Part shown: one piece after another, positions 54,486 through 63,668 of the stretch
Layout of the letters: every line of letters begins with the position of its first letter
Position numbering within the stretch: position 1 is the stretch's first letter
Assembly (NCBI RefSeq): GCF_003671495.1
Contig: NZ_RCHN01000023.1
Location: forward strand, 62,001-126,000
Source of the DNA: Ketobacter sp.
Lineage (GTDB): Bacteria > Pseudomonadota > Gammaproteobacteria > Pseudomonadales > Ketobacteraceae
Length of the DNA stretch: 64,000 nt
Reading direction: 5' to 3'
Program-made: the position numbers and the translations under genes
Notes under the pieces: generated by a model
Database searches by the model: none
Told to the model about the DNA's origin: nothing
What the model saw: only the letters and a program-made list of their open reading frames with translations

Positions 54486-54554
54486 ATGTGGCTTATCAAC
54501 TTAGCGGGCCTGGCCCTGATCGTCTTCATCGTGTGGTGGTTCTGGTTATATTGA
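54486..54554 (+). CDS. 22-residue membrane microprotein after copA
   Basis: ATG 54486 is preceded by AAGAGGTGATCGT, as good a ribosome site as that of copA. The peptide (MWLINLAGLALIVFIVWWFW, then LY) is one continuous hydrophobic helix with a Trp-rich end, followed by TGA. It is close to the N-terminal anchor of some small cupredoxin-domain proteins found near copper ATPases, from memory, so it may be a truncated remnant of such a gene; alternatively it is a genuine microprotein acting on CopA. The 12-base gap to copA and 19-base gap to the next start show it is inside the transcript. Confidence 0.6.
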   Translation: MWLINLAGLALIVFIVWWFWLY

Positions 54555-54573
54555 AAACAGAAGGTGAAGCAAC

Positions 54574-55455
54574 ATGAATATTCTGATGACCGGCGGTACC
54601 GGGTTGATTGGCAGGGCGTTCATCGAACACCATGGCGATTACGCCTATACGGTGTTGACGCGCTCCCGCCAGCCGGCCCCAACCTCTGCCAACGTCTCCC
54701 TGATCCATTCCCTTGAGCATCTGCAGCATCTGGATGAATACGACGCGGTCATTAACCTGGCCGGAGAACCCATCCTGGGCAAGCGTTGGACAGCGCGACA
54801 GAAAGAGGTGATCCGCCAGAGCCGTTGGCACACCACGCAACGTCTGGTGGATCTGATTGCACAGAGCCAATCGCCCCCCAGGGTGTTCCTCAGTGGTTCG
54901 GCTATCGGTGTCTATGGTAATCGGGGTGACACCCTGTTGGATGAGTCCGCTGCGGTGGGGGGATCCGATTTTGCTTCCTCCTTGTGCGTGCGTTGGGAGG
55001 CGCTCGCCCGTGACGCGGAACCCTTTACCCGTGTGGTGTTGCTGCGAACCGGAATTGTATTGGACACCCGCGGCGGGGCGTTGCGTAAAATGCAGTTGCC
55101 GTTCAAGTTCGGTATGGGCGGGCGCATCGGTCATGGCCGGCAATACATGTCATGGATTCATTGGTTGGATCAGATCGAAGCCATGAATTTTTTGCTGACC
55201 CGGGAGGGATTGTCCGGGCCGGTGAACCTGGTGGCTCCCGGTGCCGTCACCAATGCCGACTACACCCTCGGCCTGGCCAAAGCATTGCATCGACCCGCAG
55301 TGTTGCCCATGCCGGAGCCACTGGTGAAAACCCTGTTCGGGGAAGCCGGCAGTCTGCTGCTGGATAGCCAGAGGGTGGTGCCGAAAAAACTGTTGGAGAG
55401 TGGCTTTCAGTTTGCGTTTGACCGTTTGCCAGCGGCACTGGAGGATCTGCTATAG
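54574..55455 (+). CDS. TIGR01777-family NAD(P)-dependent epimerase (YfcH-like)
   Basis: The protein has 293 residues. The N-terminal Rossmann motif is MTGGTGLIGRAF; NLAGEPILGKRWTARQKEVIRQSR is the family signature, and LSGSAIGVYGNRGD carries the Ser/Tyr pair of extended SDRs. It ends with the usual RVVPKKLLESGFQFAF segment. Members include E. coli YfcH and plant SulA/GC1-like proteins, and their substrate is unknown. It starts 19 bases after the microprotein, with AGAAGGTGAAG as ribosome site, so it might be read through from the copper operon, although no copper function is known for the family. Confidence 0.93.
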   Translation: MNILMTGGTGLIGRAFIEHHGDYAYTVLTRSRQPAPTSANVSLIHSLEHLQHLDEYDAVINLAGEPILGKRWTARQKEVIRQSRWHTTQRLVDLIAQSQSPPRVFLSGSAIGVYGNRGDTLLDESAAVGGSDFASSLCVRWEALARDAEPFTRVVLLRTGIVLDTRGGALRKMQLPFKFGMGGRIGHGRQYMSWIHWLDQIEAMNFLLTREGLSGPVNLVAPGAVTNADYTLGLAKALHRPAVLPMPEPLVKTLFGEAGSLLLDSQRVVPKKLLESGFQFAFDRLPAALEDLL

Positions 55456-55604
55456 CATCAAAAATTCTCTATATTGAACGCCTGCTTGTACTTGTCTGCA
55501 CAAATTCCAGATAAGTTTTGTACTGCCCGGCACAGGCGTTGTTCGGCAGTTTAATATTCTTTAGACTCTTCTGCCTTTGGCGTTTCGATGGGGGGAGGGC
55601 CTTT

Positions 55605-56909
55605 ATGAAATTCTCAGTGGTGCTGTTGGGTGTGTTGCCTGGCATCCTGTCTGTTGTGTTGTCCGGATCTGCCCTGGCGCAAAACGACAACGTGACACGG
55701 GGTGAATATCTGGCACGTCTGGGCAACTGTGTGGCCTGTCATACAGTGGAAGGCGGTGCGCCCTTCGCTGGCGGCCTGAAGATGCATGTACCCGGACTTG
55801 GCAATATTTACAGCACCAACATCACGCCAGACCCGGACACCGGCATTGGTGGTTACAGCCTGCAGGATTTTGATAACGCCATGCGTCTGGGTGTGGCAAA
55901 GGATGGACACCATCTTTATCCGGCCATGCCCTATCCCTCCTACGCCAAAATTACCAGCGACGACATGCAGGCGCTGTACGATTACTTCATGCAGGCCGTT
56001 GCACCGGTGCGACAACCCAATCGCGCCAATGAGATTCCCGCTCCGCAAAATGCCCGTTGGCCACTGGCGGTGTGGAATGCGTTGCAGCTGGATGAGGATC
56101 GTTTTCAACCCGAACCCACCCGCAGTGAGTCGTGGAACCGCGGTGCGTATCTGGTGCAGGGGTTGGGGCATTGCGGTGCCTGTCATACACCGCGGGGCTG
56201 GATGATGCAGGAGCTGGGCACGGATGAGAGCAGCCCGGCGTTTTTGTCCGGTGCGCAACTGGATCACTGGTACGCGTCGTCGTTGAACGGCGATCCCAAT
56301 TCCGGACTGGGCCGCTGGTCGCAGGCGGACATCGTTGCGTTTTTAAAAACCGGCAAGAACCGGTTTGGTAAAGCCTTCGGCACCATGGTGGAAGTGGTGA
56401 ACAACAGCACCGCCCACATGACCGACGCAGACCTGAATGCAATGGCGGAATATTTGAAATCCCTGCCGGCGCTGAATGAAATGGGTGTAACGGAATATCA
56501 GTACGATCCTGCCAGCACCGAGACATTGCTGCGCTTTGATTTTTCCGCTGCCGGGGCGCAAGAGTATTACCAGAACTGTATGCATTGCCACGGCGCAGAT
56601 GGGATTGGGCAGGCCGCTTATATCCCACCGCTGGCGGGCAACCCGGTACTGATGGACCCCGATCCGGCCTCGCTGATCAACATCACCTTAAACGGCTCGT
56701 TGCGGGTGGTGTTGCACGGTCAGCCTGAGCCCTATGACATGCCGGCCTATCGCCTGTTGCTGGATGATCAGCAGACTGCCGCGGTGGTAACCTACATTCG
56801 TACAGCCTGGGGTAATCTTGGCACGCCGGTGACCGCCGCAGCCGTGGCCACCATTCGCGCCGCCACGGATACCGCAGCGGACGATGTGGTGGTATTGCGG
56901 ATGAAGTGA
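55605..56909 (+). CDS. Three-heme cytochrome c (dehydrogenase cytochrome subunit type)
   Basis: I chose ATG 55605 after GGGGGAGGG (434 residues). A signal peptide ends near ALAQ. Three CxxCH sites occur: CVACH (Cys42-His46), CGACH (about residue 190) and CMHCH (about 325). GLKMHVPGLGNIYSTNITPDPDTGIGGYSLQDF is characteristic of the cytochrome subunits of gluconate, sorbitol and alcohol dehydrogenases, which pass electrons to ubiquinone. The catalytic flavin or PQQ subunits are absent from the window, so it is an orphan here and may serve a distant dehydrogenase. No membrane anchor follows the signal. Confidence 0.9.
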   Translation: MKFSVVLLGVLPGILSVVLSGSALAQNDNVTRGEYLARLGNCVACHTVEGGAPFAGGLKMHVPGLGNIYSTNITPDPDTGIGGYSLQDFDNAMRLGVAKDGHHLYPAMPYPSYAKITSDDMQALYDYFMQAVAPVRQPNRANEIPAPQNARWPLAVWNALQLDEDRFQPEPTRSESWNRGAYLVQGLGHCGACHTPRGWMMQELGTDESSPAFLSGAQLDHWYASSLNGDPNSGLGRWSQADIVAFLKTGKNRFGKAFGTMVEVVNNSTAHMTDADLNAMAEYLKSLPALNEMGVTEYQYDPASTETLLRFDFSAAGAQEYYQNCMHCHGADGIGQAAYIPPLAGNPVLMDPDPASLINITLNGSLRVVLHGQPEPYDMPAYRLLLDDQQTAAVVTYIRTAWGNLGTPVTAAAVATIRAATDTAADDVVVLRMK

Positions 56910-56922
56910 AACTCCGGTTAGC

Positions 56923-57420
56923 TCAGTCTTGAGCTTCGAGTGCCCGAGTAAACAACACTCGATGTTGCCCCGGCCCGTCGTAATCCAACGCCGCGATGGG
57001 TTGCCCTTCGCCATCATAGGCAGACGCCCGAAACCCCAGCCGCTGGTGAAAGGCGATGGAGGTCAGGTTGGTTGGGGAAGTGACGCACTTCACCCGGCTG
57101 ACGCCACGCTGTCGACAGTGGCGAAAAAAATGCTCGTACATGCTGCGGGCAATAGTGGAGCGCCGGTAATCGGGGTCCACCCCCACAAAATGCACGTATC
57201 CGGTGTCGGGACTGGATTCGGGCAGAAATCCCACCAGAAACCCGACGATGCGCGTTCCGTCCAGGCACACGAAACTGGAATGGTGGAAGTAAGTGAAGAA
57301 CAGGCGGGGCAGCATATCGGTCATGGCGCGCCCACCCCACCAGGCATTCAGTCGTTGCATCAGGAACGGATAATCCGCTTCCTCAAGCGTGCGGTACTGC
57401 CAGTGAAATTCCTTGTTCAC
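56923..57420 (-). CDS. GNAT-family acetyltransferase
   Basis: The protein has 165 residues and starts with GTG 57420. The fold is shown by WQYRTLEEADYPFLMQRLNAWWGGR, the core VHFVGVDPDYRRSTIARSMYEHFF, in which the acetyl-CoA loop is R-R-S-T-I-A, and by SIAFHQRLGFRA near the C-terminus. It converges with the cytochrome gene. The substrate is unknown. The weak loop (no Gly in the R-x-x-G-x-G/A position) may lower acetyl-CoA affinity, but the family tolerates this. Confidence 0.85.
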   Translation of the reverse strand: MNKEFHWQYRTLEEADYPFLMQRLNAWWGGRAMTDMLPRLFFTYFHHSSFVCLDGTRIVGFLVGFLPESSPDTGYVHFVGVDPDYRRSTIARSMYEHFFRHCRQRGVSRVKCVTSPTNLTSIAFHQRLGFRASAYDGEGQPIAALDYDGPGQHRVLFTRALEAQD

Positions 57421-57488
57421 CCCTGTTGCCCTGCGCTGATCACGATGGCTTTTATTTCACTGCAGAGGCGGCGAGGCGTCAACCGGAA

Positions 57489-58403
57489 TCAGTGGCTGCT
57501 GGCCCCCGGGGTGATACCGAACTCCCGTTTATAGGCGGTCACAAAGTTGGAAGGGTGACGATAGCCTGCCAGAAAGGCAGCCTCCCCAATGCTGATACGC
57601 TGTTGCTCCAGGGCGGTGCGGGCGTGGCGCAGCCGTTGTGAACGGATGAAATGCACCACGGTCTGGCCATAGGTGGCTTTGAACTGACGTTGCAGGGTGC
57701 TCACGCTCAGGCCCACCTGCCGGGCAATGTCATTCAGGCTCAGGCAGTTCTGCCAGTGCTGTTCAATGTAATGGCGGGCTTTGTCCAGGGGGTGGGTGGT
57801 GCCACCACCGGCGGTGGGGCGCTCGGGCTGCTGTGCCTGTGCGGCTGCCTGTAACAACTCCACCGCAAAATATTCCGTTTGCAGTTGCTGCAGATCCGGT
57901 GACGCCGCCGCCGGTTCCAGGATGCGTTGTGCCAGGTGGACAATGGTTTCATCTGCATCCCAGTGCCAGGCGCGATTGTCGCAGCCCAGCCAGTCAGAGA
58001 GGGTGCGGGTGAGGCTGGCGCAATACCCCCCTTGCTGCTCGATCCAGCCGGGTTCCAGCGACACCTGCACCTTGCGCAGGTTGCGACCCTGGCGCACATG
58101 GCGCAATAAGGTGGTGGGCTGCGGGGTGGCAATGACAAACACCCGGCAGCCGTGCCCGGCACCGGCTTGCAGATGATGGTGCGCGCCGGCCAGGCTGAAT
58201 TCCAGCTCCCCTTCCAGCAATACGCCAATGGTCAGGCAGCGGGCGCGCCGCAGGGGCACATCCCGATCCTCGGTTTCCAGGCTGTCGGTGGTGTGCACGT
58301 AGATGCCGGTGCGGTAGCGTTCACAATGCAATCGGCCCCGGCTGATCCGGGTCAGATCCGGCAGCAGTTGGTAGGGATGGGGAAGGCGTCCATTGGCCTG
58401 CAT
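57489..58403 (-). CDS. AraC-family regulator, PchR-like
   Basis: I chose ATG 58403 after TGAGGAA (304 residues); the longer frame to 58478 crosses the promoter. The C-terminal domain has two helix-turn-helix motifs (LSLNDIARQVGLSVSTLQRQFKATYGQTVVHF and ISIGEAAFLAGYRHPSNFVTAYKREFGITPG). This C-terminal pattern is that of PchR-like regulators of ferric siderophore uptake. The N-terminal half (RLHCERYRTGIYVHTTDSLE, then LTIGVLLEGELEFSLAG) is the ligand-sensing cupin-like domain. It diverges from a TonB-dependent receptor and an ABC transporter, which it probably activates when the siderophore is present. Confidence 0.88.
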   Translation of the reverse strand: MQANGRLPHPYQLLPDLTRISRGRLHCERYRTGIYVHTTDSLETEDRDVPLRRARCLTIGVLLEGELEFSLAGAHHHLQAGAGHGCRVFVIATPQPTTLLRHVRQGRNLRKVQVSLEPGWIEQQGGYCASLTRTLSDWLGCDNRAWHWDADETIVHLAQRILEPAAASPDLQQLQTEYFAVELLQAAAQAQQPERPTAGGGTTHPLDKARHYIEQHWQNCLSLNDIARQVGLSVSTLQRQFKATYGQTVVHFIRSQRLRHARTALEQQRISIGEAAFLAGYRHPSNFVTAYKREFGITPGASSH

Positions 58404-58469
58404 TGGATATTCCTCATAACAGATTGACGATTTCGCATAACAGTTTGTGCAGCCGTCGTGGCGATGGTT

Positions 58470-58500
58470 GAGTATCATAAATGAAAAATACTCTCATTTA
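58470..58500. promoter_or_regulatory. Nested inverted repeats before the TonB-dependent receptor
   Basis: GAGTAT/ATACTC (58470-58475 and 58488-58493) and TAAATGA/TCATTTA (58478-58484 and 58494-58500) interlock in an AT-rich stretch, between an AraC-type regulator and the receptor. One may be a Fur-type site, although it is a poor match to the 19-base consensus, and the other an AraC site. Position supports a control role. Confidence 0.5.
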
Positions 58501-58556
58501 CAGTTGGTAAGTGATGCTATTTACTTTGTGATGTCAGCCAGAGCGTAGAGGTTGTA

Positions 58557-60653
58557 ATGAAACATTTGACGATTTATGTGGGGGTGGCCACGGCGGCCAT
58601 GGGAACAATTGCGTTTGCGGATGAAGCGGAAACGCCCACTCTGGAGCCGGTGACGGTGTGGGCCACTGAGGTGCGGGCTTCGTCTGTGGATATGGATGAA
58701 GAGGCCATAGCCATCAAGCAGGCGGACCACATCAGTGATCTGCTGCGCCCGATTCCCGGGGTGGATGTGGGGGGCAGTCACTCCCTCAACCAGCGCATCA
58801 CCATCCGCAGCATGGACGATAAAGACCTGCGGATCTATATCGACGGCGCCAACCAGAATACCTACATGTACCACCACATGGGCAACCTGCAGATCAATGC
58901 CAATATCCTGAAATCGGTGGACATCGAGGTGGGTAACAACTCCGTGGTGAACGGTGGCCTGGGGGGTACCGTGCGCTTCGAGACCAAGGAAGCCAAGGAG
59001 CTGCTGAAGCCCGGCCAGCAGGTGGGTGCCTTCGGCCAGTACACCTATAACGACAATGCCTCCCAGAGCACGGTGCTGTCGGCGTACGCCCAGTTGAATG
59101 ACCAGTTCGACGTGTTGGCCTACTACAACCTGATCAACCGCGACAACTTTGAAGTGGGCGGTGGTGAGATCAAGGATGCCGATGGCAACAAGATTCCCGG
59201 AACCGACGGCACCGTTCGCGGCCTGGAAGGGGATCTGGACGATGCCCTGTTGAAGTTCGGCTGGGACATCTCCGCCACCCAGCGCCTGTCCCTGAGCTAC
59301 GAAGCCTATTCCGACGAAGGGGATTACAGCTATCGCCCGGACATGGGTCTGGCTACCGACATCGCCATCGCCGACGGTACCAACACGCCGCTCACCTATC
59401 CCACGGAGTTCACCCGGGACACCCTTACCCTGAATCACGAGGTTGAGCTGGGCAATCAAACCTGGGTCAAAACCGCGCTCTATCAGAACACCAGTGAGTT
59501 CTGGCGGGATGAGACCGGTTTGAGCCAGGCGCTGCAGCCGTTCCTGCGGGCCGCCGCCGGGATCAAGGAGGCCACGGCAGAAAACACCGGCCTGAATATT
59601 CTGGCGGAGACGGTCCTGACTGCCGGCGTGGACCATGAGCTGACGTACGGGATCGACACCATTCGCTACAAGACCGATTATGAAGAGACACTGGTGTCCG
59701 GCAGTTCCCTGCAGGCAGGGGAAGAAGCCACCGACGGTGCCCTTTTCCTGCAGGACCGGATCAGTCTGGGTGGCGGTGTGGCGTTGATCCCCGGCATCCG
59801 TTATGCCTATTACGACATTGACTCCCATGTGGTGGACGACAGCTATGATGACCTGCTGGGGGCGTTCGCCGCCGAACTGGAACTGGACAATCGCTGGTTG
59901 TTCCGGGTCAGTACCACGCAACTGTTCAAGGGCCCGGAGCTGGGTGAGGCTTATATTCGGGCGGGCAGTGGGGACACACCCAATCAAAGCATCAAAGCGG
60001 AAACCGGCACTAACAATGAGTTCTCCCTGGCGTTCCAGGACAGACTCCTGAACCTGGATCGTTTCCACGCCGGCTTTACCCTGTTCCAGACCACCATCGA
60101 CGATTACATCTATGACTACGCGGAAACCGCCACCTTCGAAGGCAAGGATAACGTGGGCACCATGGAGATCGAAGGTTATGAAGCCTACGCCGGCCTGGAA
60201 GTGGGTGGCCTGAGTGTGCTGCTGAGCTACGCCAGTGCTGAAAGTGATCTGGATGCCGATGACGAATACGCGGATCTGGATGGCGCCCGTATCGACCGGG
60301 AGCAGGGCGATTCTGTGAGCCTGCTGTTCGACTACTTCGTTGCCTCCATTGATCTGAGCCTGCATTGGGATGTGCAGTGGGTGGATGACCTGGACGACGA
60401 CATCGACCTGGATGGCGCCGGTAACGACCGTTTCAAAGAGGGCTACACCGTGCACAATATCTCCGCCCGCTGGACACCGGCGGCGGTGGATGGGTTGGCC
60501 TTGACCGTGGGCGTGGATAACCTGTTTGACGAGTACTATGCGTCCCAGTCTTCCCGCACCGGGGTCACCGGGCATCCCGTGTTCGGCGATCTGTTCCTGC
60601 TGGATTACGAGCCCGGTCGTAACGTGAAGGCCACCATCGCCTACCAGTTCTGA
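58557..60653 (+). CDS. TonB-dependent outer-membrane siderophore receptor
   Basis: The protein has 698 residues. A signal peptide ends near IAFADE; the plug domain follows with PVTVWATEVRASSVDM and the DLLRPIPGVDVGGSHSLNQRITIRSMDDKDLRIYIDGANQN pattern, then a 22-strand barrel that ends in terminal Phe (KATIAYQF). The barrel is unusually rich in Asp, especially in the loop ESDLDADDEYADLDGARID. It diverges from a PchR-like regulator and precedes a ferric-siderophore ABC system and entA, so the ligand is probably a ferri-catecholate or a related siderophore. Confidence 0.92.
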   Translation: MKHLTIYVGVATAAMGTIAFADEAETPTLEPVTVWATEVRASSVDMDEEAIAIKQADHISDLLRPIPGVDVGGSHSLNQRITIRSMDDKDLRIYIDGANQNTYMYHHMGNLQINANILKSVDIEVGNNSVVNGGLGGTVRFETKEAKELLKPGQQVGAFGQYTYNDNASQSTVLSAYAQLNDQFDVLAYYNLINRDNFEVGGGEIKDADGNKIPGTDGTVRGLEGDLDDALLKFGWDISATQRLSLSYEAYSDEGDYSYRPDMGLATDIAIADGTNTPLTYPTEFTRDTLTLNHEVELGNQTWVKTALYQNTSEFWRDETGLSQALQPFLRAAAGIKEATAENTGLNILAETVLTAGVDHELTYGIDTIRYKTDYEETLVSGSSLQAGEEATDGALFLQDRISLGGGVALIPGIRYAYYDIDSHVVDDSYDDLLGAFAAELELDNRWLFRVSTTQLFKGPELGEAYIRAGSGDTPNQSIKAETGTNNEFSLAFQDRLLNLDRFHAGFTLFQTTIDDYIYDYAETATFEGKDNVGTMEIEGYEAYAGLEVGGLSVLLSYASAESDLDADDEYADLDGARIDREQGDSVSLLFDYFVASIDLSLHWDVQWVDDLDDDIDLDGAGNDRFKEGYTVHNISARWTPAAVDGLALTVGVDNLFDEYYASQSSRTGVTGHPVFGDLFLLDYEPGRNVKATIAYQF

Positions 60654-60678
60654 GTTCTTTATTTTTGGCTATCCCATA

Positions 60679-60703
60679 CGGGCCCGTTTTCTGGGCCCGT
60701 TTT
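60679..60703 (+). terminator. Terminator or attenuator between receptor and binding-protein genes
   Basis: CGGGCCC and GGGCCCG form a 7-bp stem with a 7-base loop, then TTTT. It stands 25 bases after the receptor stop and just before the next ribosome site. It may reduce, but need not stop, read-through into the ABC transporter genes. Confidence 0.75.
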
Positions 60704-60721
60704 GCGTGAGAGGGGGCAAAC

Positions 60722-61855
60722 ATGCGTACGACTATCTGGAGTTTGATGGCCTGGCTGTGGCTGGCGCCGATGTGGGCGGTGGCGGCACCGGTGGAAATCA
60801 CCGATCTGGCAGGGCGCTCGGTCTCGCTGCCGCAACCGGCCCAGCGTTTTGTGATCAGCGAGGGGCGTTATGTGCTGGCGCTCAGCCTGCTGCGGCCGCA
60901 GCAGCCGGTGGCCGGCCTGGTGGGGATGATGCAGCCGGTGAGCTGGACCTATCCGGATCTGGAACAGCAGTTATTCACCCGCTTTCCGGAAGCCCGCGAC
61001 ATTGCCCTCTTCGGTCATCAGGACCGCAGCAGTGTGTCGGTGGAAAAACTCATCGACCTGAAGCCGGAGGTGGCCATTTTCGGACTGCACGACCATGGCC
61101 CGGGCACGGAAAACGCCGAACTGCTGCAACAACTGGAAAGCGCCGGCATCACCCCGGTGTTCATCGATTTCCGGCTCGATCCGCTGCACAACACCGTGCC
61201 GTCCATGCGCATCCTGGGACAGGTCCTGGGTGCGGAGGCGCAGGCGGAGCAATACATCGCGTTCTACCAACAGCGGCAGCAGGCGATTGCCAGCGGGCTC
61301 AAAGATCTGGATTCACGCCCCACCGTGTTCCTGCAGGCCCATGCGGGGCGCTTTGATTGTTGTATCGGTATGGCGGACGGCATGCTGGGGCCCTTTGTGG
61401 AGGCCGCCGGCGGCCAGAATATCGCTGACGCCGTGGCACCGGGCCCCACCTCCAAGCACACCCTGGAGTTTTTGCTGGTGGAGAATCCGGACGTGTGGAT
61501 CGGTACCGCGTCCGGCACGGCAGCGGATCGTGCGGCGGGTAAATCCTGGGTGGCTCTGGGCCCGGGCATGACCGCGACCACCGCCACGGCCAGCCTGCAG
61601 GCCTATCTTGCCAGCCCGGAGTTCCAGGCCCTGGATGCGGTACGCACCGGCCGCGCCCACGCCATCTGGCATGACTTCTACAATTCACCCCTCAACATTG
61701 TGGCGTTGGAAGCCTTCGCCCAATGGCTTCACCCGGAGCGCTTTCCAACGCTGGACCCGGAACAGACCCAGCGTCTGATCTTTGAAACCTTCACCCCGTT
61801 TCACTGGGATGGGGTGGCGACGTCCACGGTGCCTGCAGCCTCCGGAGCCCGCTGA
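60722..61855 (+). CDS. Iron-siderophore ABC transporter substrate-binding protein
   Basis: The protein has 377 residues. A signal peptide (MRTTIWSLMAWLWLAPMWAVAA) precedes a class III binding-protein fold: VEITDLAGRSVSLPQPAQRFVI at the start, LIDLKPEVAIFGL mid, and a C-terminal lobe with AIWHDFYNSPLNIVALEAFAQWLHPERF. The spacing is that of FepB/FecB/BtuF. It is the first gene of a three-gene ABC operon; its stop overlaps the permease start (TGATG). It takes siderophore handed over by the receptor. AGAGGGGGC is the ribosome site. Confidence 0.92.
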   Translation: MRTTIWSLMAWLWLAPMWAVAAPVEITDLAGRSVSLPQPAQRFVISEGRYVLALSLLRPQQPVAGLVGMMQPVSWTYPDLEQQLFTRFPEARDIALFGHQDRSSVSVEKLIDLKPEVAIFGLHDHGPGTENAELLQQLESAGITPVFIDFRLDPLHNTVPSMRILGQVLGAEAQAEQYIAFYQQRQQAIASGLKDLDSRPTVFLQAHAGRFDCCIGMADGMLGPFVEAAGGQNIADAVAPGPTSKHTLEFLLVENPDVWIGTASGTAADRAAGKSWVALGPGMTATTATASLQAYLASPEFQALDAVRTGRAHAIWHDFYNSPLNIVALEAFAQWLHPERFPTLDPEQTQRLIFETFTPFHWDGVATSTVPAASGAR

Positions 61856-62883
61856 TGGAGGCCTCGTTTCGTCAACTGGGCTGGCGTCGGCTGGTGATGC
61901 TGGGGGGGCTGCTGCTGGCGTTGCTGGCGTCGTTGTTGCTGGATCTGCAGGCGGGGCCGGCGGATCTGTCGTTAGGCCAGATCCTGGCAGCCCTGTGGGA
62001 CAGTGAGCAGCTGGATCTGCGGCACCGCATTATTCTGTTCGACGTGCGGCTGCCGGATGCCCTGATTGCCTTGGCGGTGGGGGCGGCACTGGGCCTGTCG
62101 GGCCTGGAAACCCAGACCGTACTGAATAATCCCCTGGCCAGTCCCTACACGTTGGGGGTGTCGGCGTTTGCCGCCTTCGGGGCCGGTCTGGCCATCGTCT
62201 TCATGCCCACTCTGCCGGGAATCGGCCATACCCTGATGCTGCCGTTGCTGGCTCTGCTGTTTGCCCTGTTGTGCGGTGGCCTGGTGTTATTGTTCTCGCG
62301 GCTCACCGGGGGCGCTCGGGAATCCGTGGTGCTGTTCGGCATGGCGCTGTTTTTTCTGGGTACTGCCCTGACCTCGGCCCTGCAATACGTGGGGGATACC
62401 GAGGCGGTGGACCAGATTGTGTTCTGGACTATCGGCGATCTGACCAAGGCCGGTTGGCCGGAAGTGATCGCGGTGAGCCTGTGCTTTGCCCTGGTGTTGC
62501 CGTTCAGTCTGCGTCACGTCTGGGTCTTAACCCTGCTGCGGGCCGGTGAGGCCCAGGCCCAAAGCCTGGGGCTGGATCTGAATCGGATTCGCCTGTGGGT
62601 GTTGCTGCGGGTGTCGGTGCTCTGTGCTTTTGCCGTGTGCTTTGTGGGGGCCATCGGCTTTGTGGGACTGATTGGCCCCCACATCGCCCGTATATTGCTG
62701 GGGGAGGATCATCGTTACCTGGTGCCGGGGGCAGCGCTCTGTGGAGCCCTGATTTTGTCCCTGGCGTCGTTCCTGTCCAAGGCGCTGCTGCCGGGGGTCA
62801 TCATTCCGGTGGGGATCATTACCTCCCTGGTGGGGGTGCCGATTTTTCTGGCATTGATCGTGGGGCAGAAGCGACGGGTATGA
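61855..62883 (+). CDS. FecCD-family siderophore ABC permease
   Basis: The protein has 342 residues and about ten membrane helices. RIILFDVRLPDALIALAVGAALGLSGLETQTVLNNPLASPYTLGVSAFAAFGAG is the usual FecCD beginning, and FVGAIGFVGLIGPHIARILLGEDHRYLVPGAALCGALIL the cytosolic loop that contacts the ATPase. It is a single permease, thus a homodimer like BtuC. It overlaps both neighbours (TGATG and ATGA). The substrate is taken from the binding protein. No truncation is visible. Confidence 0.94.
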   Translation: MEASFRQLGWRRLVMLGGLLLALLASLLLDLQAGPADLSLGQILAALWDSEQLDLRHRIILFDVRLPDALIALAVGAALGLSGLETQTVLNNPLASPYTLGVSAFAAFGAGLAIVFMPTLPGIGHTLMLPLLALLFALLCGGLVLLFSRLTGGARESVVLFGMALFFLGTALTSALQYVGDTEAVDQIVFWTIGDLTKAGWPEVIAVSLCFALVLPFSLRHVWVLTLLRAGEAQAQSLGLDLNRIRLWVLLRVSVLCAFAVCFVGAIGFVGLIGPHIARILLGEDHRYLVPGAALCGALILSLASFLSKALLPGVIIPVGIITSLVGVPIFLALIVGQKRRV

Positions 62884-63668
62884 GTGTGTTCGAAGTCAAC
62901 AATATCAACGTCTTCTATGGCCGCACCCAACGGTTGTTCGGGGTGGATCTGCCGCCATTGCAGTCAGGGGATGTGCTGGGTTTATTGGGTGCCAATGCCG
63001 CCGGCAAGTCCACCCTGATGCGCACCCTGGCAGGCCAGCAGGATTTTCGCGGTGGCACAATCCGGTTTGCCGGCCAGGAGCTGCAACGCCACCGCGCCCG
63101 CCACTGGCTGGCCGGGGTGGGTTTCATGCCACAGACACCGCCCCAGGAATCCGCTCTGCGCCCCTTTGAGCTGTTGTGGAGCGCGGCCCGTGCGTTGGGC
63201 GTCACCCTCAGTGATCAGGCGCTCACCCAGCGCATCGAAGCCCTGCTGGCGCGCCTGGGGCTGGCGGAACGGGCCATGGCGCCTTTGTACTCCCTGTCCG
63301 GGGGCAAGCGGCAACTGGTGGGCCTGGCGCTGGCGCTGATCCGTGATCCGCAACTGATGCTGCTGGATGAGCCCACTTCGGCGCTGGATCTGCACTGGCG
63401 CATGGTGGTTCTGGATCTGGTGCAGGAGCGGGTGCAGGCGCAGCAGGGCATTGCCATTGCCGCGTTACACGATCTGGATCTGGCCGCCCGTTACTGTACC
63501 CAGCTGGTGATGCTGGAACAGGGCCGGGTGGTGGCCGCCGGGCCGGTGGCCGAGGTGCTGAACCCCGCCAACATCGCCCGGGTGTTCAAGGTGGAAGCCC
63601 AGGTGGAGATCGGCCCCATGGGCTATCCCCGGGTGCAGGTGCTGAATGCCATCAGGCATCCAGGGTAG
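62880..63668 (+). CDS. Siderophore ABC transporter ATP-binding protein
   Basis: I chose ATG 62880, which overlaps the permease stop by 4 bases (262 residues). Walker A is GANAAGKST, signature [16 protein letters not shown], Walker [13 protein letters not shown], with His in [12 protein letters not shown]. It is of the FepC/FhuC type. Its 3' end overlaps the 3' end of entA by 17 bases in a convergent fashion. It completes the transporter with the two preceding genes and the receptor upstream. Confidence 0.95.
   Translation: MSVFEVNNINVFYGRTQRLFGVDLPPLQSGDVLGLLGANAAGKSTLMRTLAGQQDFRGGTIRFAGQELQRHRARHWLAGVGFMPQTPPQESALRPFELLWSAARALGVTLSDQALTQRIEALLARLGLAERAMAPLYSLSGGKRQLVGLALALIRDPQLMLLDEPTSALDLHWRMVVLDLVQERVQAQQGIAIAALHDLDLAARYCTQLVMLEQGRVVAAGPVAEVLNPANIARVFKVEAQVEIGPMGYPRVQVLNAIRHPG

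Noticed and set aside
58521..60575. Antisense open frame (684 codons) opposite the TonB-dependent receptor
   Set aside because: Val/Gly/Gln-rich shadow without a start context; the receptor has a signal peptide, a plug and the terminal Phe.
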